From NCBI GenBank assembly GCA_027001815.1, contig JALTLT010000356.1:1-11381 (forward strand): 11,381 nt of DNA. Reading direction: 5' to 3'. The notes beneath the pieces are model-generated. The model saw only the letters and a list, made by a program, of their open reading frames with translations. It did not search any database and had not been told where the DNA came from. Below are positions 6,358 to 11,381 of the stretch, one piece after another. A program made the position numbers and the translations under genes. How positions within the stretch are numbered: the stretch's first letter is position 1; every line of letters begins with the position of its first letter. The DNA is from Gammaproteobacteria bacterium. GTDB lineage: Bacteria > Pseudomonadota > Gammaproteobacteria > JALTLT01.

Positions 6358-7914
6358 TCAGTATTCCAGCCTCACCCTGGCGAAGATTCGGTTCTCCGTG
6401 TAGTCGGAGGCCCCGTCACGATCGTCTCTTTGCGCGCGGCTCAGCCCCGTCTGGAGGCGTAACCGCTTCGACAGGTTACGTGTCAATACCAGCGACAGAC
6501 GCACCAGCCGCTCATCGAGAGTGGAGTCCGAATACTCTCCGATACGTGCATAGATCTGAGTGGTCAGATCCGAGCGCCTGCCGAGTGAAAGTCTCCAGGA
6601 GGCGGTTCCTCCGTAACGGGTTTCGTCGTTTTCGCTGAGAAGATAGGTCCGATCCTCGCGATAGGTGGAGAGCGCGATGGAGTTTCGCCTGCCCTGGAGA
6701 GCTATCGTGGCCCACCCCCGTTTGCGCAGGAACTCCTCGTCCGTCAGCACGTACACTTCACCGGTAAATTCCCAGAAGGTGCCATCATCGGTCGAACACT
6801 CGAAAGAGTAGGTATTGGTCTCCTGATCCCAGCAATTTCCCAGAAGCTCCATCTGCTGATAGGTCGTCACCTCCTCGAAGTAGCCTATCCGGTAGCTGGC
6901 ATGCCTTCGGTTGATGGCCACGTCCGCCGTCCAGCTCGTACCGGGATTCGAACCTACCGTCCTGTCGTACCAGTTGACCCTTGCATAGGTGTTGGCAGTG
7001 GGCTGCAAGGAGAGTGACGCCCGCTTGTAGCGACCCCCCCCGAGCAGGGTGGCACTGAAACGCCTGGAGGGACGCCACCCCAGTCCCCCACCCCAGTAGC
7101 TGCCGTTGTTGAAACGCTGGGCATCGCTGCCCTCGGAGTCACGATACTCGTAACCCACCTCGGCCACGAGATCGAGCTTCCTGGTGGCACTGTACCCGGT
7201 GGTGGCCAGTGCCGAACGCGTCGATATATCGTAGGAAGTGGAACGTAGCGACCGATAACTCCGGTAGGAGGCGCCCCATCGAAGCCGTCTGAGACGCTCT
7301 CCGCTGGCCGCGCGCAAGAGGAAGGAGTCGTTTCGGGAGTTGGACAGGTCACCGGAGTATCTCACCCAGTCCCGGCGCAGGCGACTCTCCACATCGACAA
7401 GCGTACCAAAGCTGTGGCGCAGCACGGGCTCGGCACCGAATCTCTTGACATCGGTACGCTTCCCTCCCGAGATGTTGTCGTAACCGCTCTGGCCGCTGGT
7501 GAGGTCCTGCAGTTGCGAAATGGAGCCGGTTACGCCGATACTCAGCCACTCCTCCACCAGCTTGCGCGAGGCTTCGAGACGCCCCTGCTGATAGGTGTTG
7601 TTGCGGTCACTGTCCGAGGAGTAGAAAAGGCTCTGGAGCCGGTAGTCCAGATACAGGTCGGTACGCGAGCCGGTCGCCTGGTAGTGAACCGCCGGCGCCA
7701 CTTCCGTGACCCAGCTCGCCTCCTCCTCCCCATCGGCAGCGAGGTTGATGTTGCTCGACCATGTTTCCGCCACTTCGAGAAGAGGAGAGACGGTGGTCTC
7801 CGCCCGCAACGGCGCGGAAGCGGCCATCACCGCGGCCAGGGGAAGAATCCAGCCGAACCCGGACAGAGAGGCAGGAAAACAGCGGACATGCCCCTCCGCT
7901 CTACGAGTTCCCAT
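6358..7914 (-). CDS. TIGR03016-type PEP-CTERM system outer-membrane beta-barrel protein
   Basis: This 518-residue protein is predicted to be an outer-membrane beta-barrel, possibly the conduit or a partner for EPS secretion in XrtA loci. It has a long N-terminal signal peptide: basic start, hydrophobic GWILPLAAVMAASA (residues 21-34), and likely cleavage after PLRA at residue 38. The rest alternates polar and aromatic residues typical of transmembrane strands, is rich in Arg, Tyr and Ser, and ends in RIFARVRLEY with the C-terminal aromatic residue of BAM-inserted barrels. One loop carries a Cys pair in NCWDQETNTYSFEC, the only cysteines of the mature protein. The ATG at 7914 is preferred over an in-frame TTG at 7941, because it leaves a normal signal peptide. 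It overlaps the kinase 3' end by 14 bases. Family assignment rests on context and barrel features. Confidence 0.9.
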   Translation of the reverse strand: MGTRRAEGHVRCFPASLSGFGWILPLAAVMAASAPLRAETTVSPLLEVAETWSSNINLAADGEEEASWVTEVAPAVHYQATGSRTDLYLDYRLQSLFYSSDSDRNNTYQQGRLEASRKLVEEWLSIGVTGSISQLQDLTSGQSGYDNISGGKRTDVKRFGAEPVLRHSFGTLVDVESRLRRDWVRYSGDLSNSRNDSFLLRAASGERLRRLRWGASYRSYRSLRSTSYDISTRSALATTGYSATRKLDLVAEVGYEYRDSEGSDAQRFNNGSYWGGGLGWRPSRRFSATLLGGGRYKRASLSLQPTANTYARVNWYDRTVGSNPGTSWTADVAINRRHASYRIGYFEEVTTYQQMELLGNCWDQETNTYSFECSTDDGTFWEFTGEVYVLTDEEFLRKRGWATIALQGRRNSIALSTYREDRTYLLSENDETRYGGTASWRLSLGRRSDLTTQIYARIGEYSDSTLDERLVRLSLVLTRNLSKRLRLQTGLSRAQRDDRDGASDYTENRIFARVRLEY

Positions 7915-8812
7915 AATAGGCACCGTAGTATCCACCGCCAAGCTGCCGACGGGCCTTGTTGAGTACCATGCCCACGACCTTGTCCTCGTCGAGGAGGGAG
8001 ATTGCCTCCTTGATCATCCTCTGCTCCGTACTGCCGGCTTCCACTACCACGAGGACCTGCCCGACGAAGTTGCTGAGGGCGGCAGCCTGGGTGCTGAGCA
8101 GCAGCGGTGGTGCATCGAACAGCACGATGCGATCCGGATAGCGCCGGGAGAACTCGGCGGAGATGCGATGCATCTTCTCGCTCGTGAGCAGCTCCGTCGC
8201 CTGGGGGTGCGGCTGACCCGCCGGCACCACCCGCAGTTTGGAGAAGTTCGTCCGGAACATCACGTCCTGGATCTCGACGCCGCTGTCCTGGAGTACGTCC
8301 GTGAGGCCCGGCCTGTCCGCCAGACCGAGAATCCGGGAAAGGGAGGGATTGACCAGGTCGCAATCCAGCATCAATACCGTGGTATCCCGTTCCATGGCGA
8401 GACTGAGCGCCAGGTTGAGGGCGGTAAAGGTCTTGCCCTCACCCGGCAGGGCACTGGTCACCATCACCAGGTTTCCATACTCCACGCTCACCGCCCCCTT
8501 GCCGAAAGCGTTCCTCATGATCGGCCGTTTCAGGCGACGGTACTCCTCGGCCAGCACGGTCGCGGACGAGATCGGCGTGAGATAGCCCTTTAGCTGCAAC
8601 TGCTGGAAATCGAGCTTGATGAGCGGGAGCGCGCCCCCCGTCTGCGCCTCCTCCTCCCCCTCGGGAACCCGTGGATCGCCATCACTCTCCACGGCAGCGG
8701 ACGATGAAGGCATCTCCTCGATCGTCGCCACACCAGACTCGCCGCCGGGCTGCCGGGTCTGAAGCTGGCCTGCCTGGGCCAGTTTCTCCATCACCTTTTC
8801 GATACTGCTCAT
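7901..8812 (-). CDS. XrtA-associated cytoplasmic tyrosine autokinase (BY-kinase)
   Basis: This 303-residue bacterial tyrosine kinase corresponds to the detached kinase half of Wzc. Walker A is SALPGEGKT (residues 120-128), Walker A' VLMLDCD (146-152) and Walker B IVLFDAP (229-235). The C-terminal tail GYYGAYYGN holds four tyrosines (295, 296, 299, 300), the likely autophosphorylation cluster. Residues about 18-62 form an acidic, Ser/Pro-rich linker, and EEYRRLKRPI (89-98) matches the usual oligomerisation motif ahead of the kinase fold. It should act with the chain-length protein encoded just before it, cycling phosphorylation to control polymer length and export. The start is ATG at 8812, in a 4-base ATGA overlap with that gene. 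A GTG at 8965 in the same frame lies deep inside the upstream gene and is not preferred. Confidence 0.95.
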   Translation of the reverse strand: MSSIEKVMEKLAQAGQLQTRQPGGESGVATIEEMPSSSAAVESDGDPRVPEGEEEAQTGGALPLIKLDFQQLQLKGYLTPISSATVLAEEYRRLKRPIMRNAFGKGAVSVEYGNLVMVTSALPGEGKTFTALNLALSLAMERDTTVLMLDCDLVNPSLSRILGLADRPGLTDVLQDSGVEIQDVMFRTNFSKLRVVPAGQPHPQATELLTSEKMHRISAEFSRRYPDRIVLFDAPPLLLSTQAAALSNFVGQVLVVVEAGSTEQRMIKEAISLLDEDKVVGMVLNKARRQLGGGYYGAYYGNS

Positions 8813-10455
8813 AAGAGATTTCTCATCGCTGCGAAGAGGGCGCCACCCGGCCCCTGGCCGGATACCACGAAAAGGACCCCGACGTAGATCAACAGCAAGC
8901 CTCCGGCCGCAATCAGGTACGCGCCGAGTTCGAGACGCCGGCGCATCAACAGCTCCGGCGTCCACACCCGGGAGATGGACCCGAACACCGGAAAATCACT
9001 GAGCGCCCGCAGGGCGGAGACGTCGTATACCGCCGGCCGGAGCTGGGAGAGCAGAAATGCCACCGCCACTCCCAGGCCCAACCCGGCCACGAGCGCAAAG
9101 GAATCGAACAGCATCCGGTTGGGCCCCACCGGTTTCGAGGGCACCCTTGGAGGATCGATCACCTTGAATCGGACACTTTCACCCGTCTGGTCGACACTCT
9201 CCGAGATCCGCGCGGTCTCCCTCCGCTTGACCAGGTCGTCGTAGTTGGCCTTGTGGATGGCGTAGTCGCGGTTGAGGCGTGTCAACTGTGCCTCGATCTC
9301 GGGAACGGTATCGATGGAGTGTTTCAGTTCCGCCACTCGCGACTCGTACTCCTGAACCCGCACCCGCAACGAAGCCACTTCCGCCTCGGCCTGGCCCGCG
9401 GCGATCTTTATCTGCTGATAGACCGGGTTTTCGGCGAGGTTGCGTGGCTCCTCCACGGGCTCGGGTTCCTCGATGACCACCTCGGGCTCTGCCGCCTGCC
9501 GCTCCGCCTGGCGCTTCTTCAACGTCTCGATGGAGTTGCGCAGGGTGATCACGTCCGGATGCTGATCTGTGTATCGCAGAAGAAGGGTCTGCAGCTCCTC
9601 TTCCAGGGCGAGGATCTGCGGATCACTCGCGGGGAATGCACCACCACCGCCCCCCCTCCGCGCGCTGGGGGCGGTCACCTTGTCGGGATTGTCACGGCTC
9701 CACGGGCGGCCCGCGAAACCGAACACCGGCTCCTCCCCCATCAACTGACCGCGCAGGGCGGCGAGCCGCTGCTCCGCCTCCCGCAACTCGAGGCGCGCCT
9801 CCTGAAGCTGCGCGGTCGCCCGTTCCAGGCGCTGGAAATAGCTCTGCCCCGAAACCATGATCCCCTGGTAACGCCGTTTGAACTCCTTCAGGCGGTTCTC
9901 GGCTTCGACCAGCTTGGCCTCGTACTCCTTGATCTGCTCGTCCAGAAACTTCTGCGCCACATCGGTCTGCTGGCGCGAATCCCCCAGGGTGGTCTCGATC
10001 AGGACGTTCAACGTCGCCTGCACCACCCGCTTGGCCACCTCCGGATCGGTATCGGTATAGGTGATGGTGTAGAGATTCTCGCGCCGGGTGCTGCCGAGGC
10101 GGATGTTGCCCGCCAGCCGCGAAAGCAGCGTCTCCATCTCTGCATCACTCTTGGCGACGAGATCGAGATCCGCCGCCCGTACCACCTTCTCGAGGTTGGG
10201 ACGGCTGAGAAGGGTGCGCGTCATCATCTGCAGGCGCTGCTGCACGTTGCTCTCGATGGCGATACCCCGCAGGAGAGGCCTGAGGATGCTGTCGGTATCT
10301 GCGAACACGCGCGCACTCGCCCGGTATTCATCGGGCATTCGAGACACCATGATCCAGCCGACGACGGCCACCACCCAGGCGACCGACATGGCATACCAGC
10401 GATAGCGCCAGATGCCACGCAGGTAGTTCATCAGGGTTGCAAGAAGTTCATCCAT
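8809..10455 (-). CDS. XrtA-system polysaccharide chain-length determinant (Wzz/EpsF-like)
   Basis: This 548-residue inner-membrane polysaccharide copolymerase belongs to the TIGR03007-like family. The N-terminal Wzz domain includes membrane segment 1 (about residues 22-38, ending VSRMPDEYRASARVFAD). It is followed by a long periplasmic coiled-coil region (about 160-240 and 280-415). A Gly-run linker (267-274) and a Glu/Pro-rich segment (323-337) interrupt the helices. The conserved Pro-rich motif PPRVPSKPVGPNR (435-447) precedes membrane segment 2 (about 451-471), and a third hydrophobic segment lies at about 510-532. It lacks a kinase domain, which is supplied by the next gene. ATG 10455 is the first possible start after an in-frame TGA; the ribosome-binding site is poor, and 51 bases separate it from the export lipoprotein gene. 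Confidence 0.95.
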   Translation of the reverse strand: MDELLATLMNYLRGIWRYRWYAMSVAWVVAVVGWIMVSRMPDEYRASARVFADTDSILRPLLRGIAIESNVQQRLQMMTRTLLSRPNLEKVVRAADLDLVAKSDAEMETLLSRLAGNIRLGSTRRENLYTITYTDTDPEVAKRVVQATLNVLIETTLGDSRQQTDVAQKFLDEQIKEYEAKLVEAENRLKEFKRRYQGIMVSGQSYFQRLERATAQLQEARLELREAEQRLAALRGQLMGEEPVFGFAGRPWSRDNPDKVTAPSARRGGGGGAFPASDPQILALEEELQTLLLRYTDQHPDVITLRNSIETLKKRQAERQAAEPEVVIEEPEPVEEPRNLAENPVYQQIKIAAGQAEAEVASLRVRVQEYESRVAELKHSIDTVPEIEAQLTRLNRDYAIHKANYDDLVKRRETARISESVDQTGESVRFKVIDPPRVPSKPVGPNRMLFDSFALVAGLGLGVAVAFLLSQLRPAVYDVSALRALSDFPVFGSISRVWTPELLMRRRLELGAYLIAAGGLLLIYVGVLFVVSGQGPGGALFAAMRNLL

Positions 10456-10506
10456 CTCTACACACCGCTTGATACTCCTGGTTCACTTCCGCCCCCGGCA
10501 GACCAT

Positions 10507-11139
10507 TCAGAACCACGCTTCGGGGATGATGAGGATGTCTCCGGGAGCCATTTCGATATTGGCGGAGATGTCACCATCACGTATCAGATCATCCAGACGG
10601 ACGCGAAAGCTGCTCTCCTCTCCGTAGATCTTTCGAACGATCCTCGCACGATTCCCGGCCGCGTAGTCCGTGAGCCCGCCCACCGCAATCATCACATCCA
10701 GCAGGGTCATGTGTGCCTGATAGGGAAGCGACTGCGGATTGGCCGCCTGGCCGATGACCCTGATCTGGCCGCTGTACTGTCCGACGAAGCGGGTCACCGT
10801 GATGGTCACCACGGGATTCTTGATGTACCTGGAGAGGAGCTGCTCCATCTCCCTGGCCAACTGGGCCGGCGTCTTGCCGGTGGCCACCACATCCTCTACC
10901 AGAGGCGTGGTGATCCTCCCGTCGGGTCGAACCGGCACCGAGGTGGAGAGATCGGGATTACCCCACACGAACACCTTGAGGTTGTCACCCGGGCCGATCA
11001 GGTACTCCGGCACCGCTGCCCTGGTACCCGCGGTCGGGAGATCGGTCTCCTCCCCCCCACCGAAGGAAGAGCAGGCCGATATCAACAGAGAAAGGACAAC
11101 GATCGCGATCTTCGAAAACACGGAATGGCTTCGGAACAT
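10507..11139 (-). CDS. XrtA/PEP-CTERM system polysaccharide export lipoprotein (Wza-like)
   Basis: This 210-residue export protein (TIGR03027-like) is the first gene of the operon. It has a lipoprotein signal peptide with a hydrophobic core (about residues 11-20) and lipobox ISAC, giving lipidated Cys23. The polysaccharide export domain follows with EYLIGPGDNLKVFVWGNPDL (45-64) and VRPDGRITTPLVEDV (70-84). The SLBB-like domain has GQIRVIGQAANPQSLPY (124-140) and LDVMIAVGGLTDYAAGNRA (147-165). It ends in MAPGDILIIPEAWF. It is shorter than E. coli Wza and lacks the C-terminal helix that forms the outer-membrane pore there. The barrel protein encoded downstream may supply the pore; this is inference. 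The start is ATG at 11139, with GGAG at 11149-11152 nine bases upstream. Confidence 0.95.
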   Translation of the reverse strand: MFRSHSVFSKIAIVVLSLLISACSSFGGGEETDLPTAGTRAAVPEYLIGPGDNLKVFVWGNPDLSTSVPVRPDGRITTPLVEDVVATGKTPAQLAREMEQLLSRYIKNPVVTITVTRFVGQYSGQIRVIGQAANPQSLPYQAHMTLLDVMIAVGGLTDYAAGNRARIVRKIYGEESSFRVRLDDLIRDGDISANIEMAPGDILIIPEAWF

Positions 11140-11273
11140 GGCTTTTCACTCCAGATACGGTTTCCCCCGGGACCGGATCGACAGCCGGTTCGGCACGGCG
11201 ACGCGGTAGCGTTCCACTGGCAGGGCGAATATCCCGCCTCATCCAGTCGTTTTGTCATGAATTATGGATTTGA
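11140..11273 (-). promoter_or_regulatory. Upstream non-coding region of the EPS operon, candidate promoter
   Basis: This non-coding stretch leads into the first gene. It includes an AT-rich patch (about 11250-11273) with CATAAT on the coding strand at 11261-11266, one mismatch from a sigma70 -10 box, but with no good -35 at a proper distance. ATGACA at 11253-11258 followed 19 bases later by GATATT is a second weak option. No sigma54 -24/-12 element with correct spacing is seen. The Shine-Dalgarno GGAG of the first gene is at 11149-11152. The exact promoter is not resolved. Confidence 0.35.
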
Positions 11274-11300
11274 GGAATCTCTGATTCATTCAGGGATTCC
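11274..11300. repeat. Inverted repeat 1 of upstream hairpin cluster
   Basis: Arms GGAATCTCTGA (11274-11284) and TCAGGGATTCC (11290-11300) pair over 11 positions with a five-base loop. The single non-Watson-Crick position is a G-U wobble if the plus strand is transcribed and an A-C mismatch on the minus strand. Confidence 0.85.
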
Positions 11301-11301
11301 T

Positions 11302-11321
11302 GCGGCACAGGGATGTGCCGC
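11302..11321. repeat. Inverted repeat 2 of upstream hairpin cluster
   Basis: Arms GCGGCACA (11302-11309) and TGTGCCGC (11314-11321) are perfectly complementary over 8 bp with a four-base loop. It starts one base after repeat 1 ends. There is no U-tract on either side, so it is not a typical intrinsic terminator. It could be an operator or an RNA hairpin. Confidence 0.85.
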
Positions 11322-11322
11322 C

Positions 11323-11351
11323 AAAACCGATCACCGCAGGTGATCGATTTT
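11323..11351. repeat. Inverted repeat 3 of upstream hairpin cluster
   Basis: Arms AAAACCGATCACC (11323-11335) and GGTGATCGATTTT (11339-11351) pair over 13 positions with one exception (11327 with 11347), which becomes a G-U wobble in minus-strand RNA. The loop is three bases. A- and T-tracts flank the GC core, so it is the most terminator-like of the four, but the T-run is only four long in each direction. Confidence 0.85.
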
Positions 11352-11359
11352 GCAAGGGA

Positions 11360-11381
11360 GCCGAAAACCGCGTTTTTCGGC
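11360..11381. repeat. Inverted repeat 4 of upstream hairpin cluster, at window edge
   Basis: Arms GCCGAAAA (11360-11367) and TTTTCGGC (11374-11381) are perfectly complementary over 8 bp around a six-base loop CCGCGT. It touches the end of the window, so the stem may be longer. It could be the terminator of a gene beyond the edge or part of the same leader structure. Confidence 0.8.

Noticed and set aside
6941..6956. tRNA T-arm-like string (GGTTCGAATCCCGG on the minus strand)
   Set aside because: It lies in the middle of the beta-barrel coding sequence, fits its codons, and has no cloverleaf around it.
7915..7941. Longer barrel-protein start at TTG 7941
   Set aside because: The extra nine residues would precede the signal peptide without improving it, and the codon is a weak start. 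The ATG at 7914 is preferred.
8813..8965. Longer kinase start at GTG 8965
   Set aside because: It would lie 150 bases inside the chain-length gene. The ATG at 8812 gives a standard ATGA junction and the usual N-terminus of the family.
11302..11321. Possible sigma54 promoter (GGCAC and TGC halves)
   Set aside because: The GG and GC elements are separated by 11 bases instead of the required 10, and the pattern arises from the palindrome itself. PEP-CTERM loci often use sigma54, but this site does not qualify.
9253..11343. 696-codon open frame on the plus strand
   Set aside because: It runs antisense to the chain-length and export genes, whose protein families are clear. The open frame is a by-product of GC-rich codon bias, and its translation shows no domain pattern.

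Overview
The window reads almost entirely on the minus strand and carries one exopolysaccharide (EPS) gene cluster of the exosortase A (XrtA)/PEP-CTERM type. The GC-rich codon use, the Gram-negative export machinery (outer-membrane export lipoprotein, Wzz-like copolymerase, beta-barrel protein) and the XrtA gene set point to a proteobacterium, probably a gammaproteobacterium of a sulfur-oxidising or Chromatiales-like kind. The lineage is inference: there is no rRNA or other phylogenetic marker here.

In transcription order (right to left) the genes are: a Wza-like export lipoprotein (11139-10507), a Wzz-like chain-length determinant (10455-8809), a cytoplasmic tyrosine autokinase (8812-7901), a large outer-membrane beta-barrel protein (7914-6358), an ExeA-like AAA ATPase (6356-5376), a polysaccharide deacetylase (5268-4399), a FemAB/GNAT-like protein (4383-3355), a GT4 glycosyltransferase of the TIGR03087 kind (3351-2137), exosortase A fused to an EpsI domain (2140-593), and a second GT4 glycosyltransferase of the TIGR03088 kind (596 to beyond base 1, cut by the window edge). 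Neighbours mostly overlap or lie within 15 bases, so this is very likely one operon. The only larger gaps are 51 bases (10456-10506) and 107 bases (5269-5375).

The inferred division of labour is as follows. The glycosyltransferases build the repeat unit. The FemAB-like protein and the deacetylase modify it. The chain-length protein and the autokinase control polymer length. The lipoprotein, and probably the beta-barrel protein, carry the polymer out. XrtA is the membrane transpeptidase that cuts PEP-CTERM-tailed proteins and links EPS production to surface protein sorting. No PEP-CTERM substrate, Wzy polymerase, Wzx flippase, initiating sugar-phosphate transferase or PrsK/PrsR regulator lies in the window.

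Upstream of the first gene is a 242-base non-coding stretch (11140-11381). Its distal 108 bases are built almost entirely of four back-to-back inverted repeats, with one alternative long-range pairing. This is the least explained structure in the window. The second oddity is the 107-base spacer after the ATPase: its reading frame stays open past the TAG stop for 36 codons and ends exactly in an ATGA overlap with the deacetylase start.
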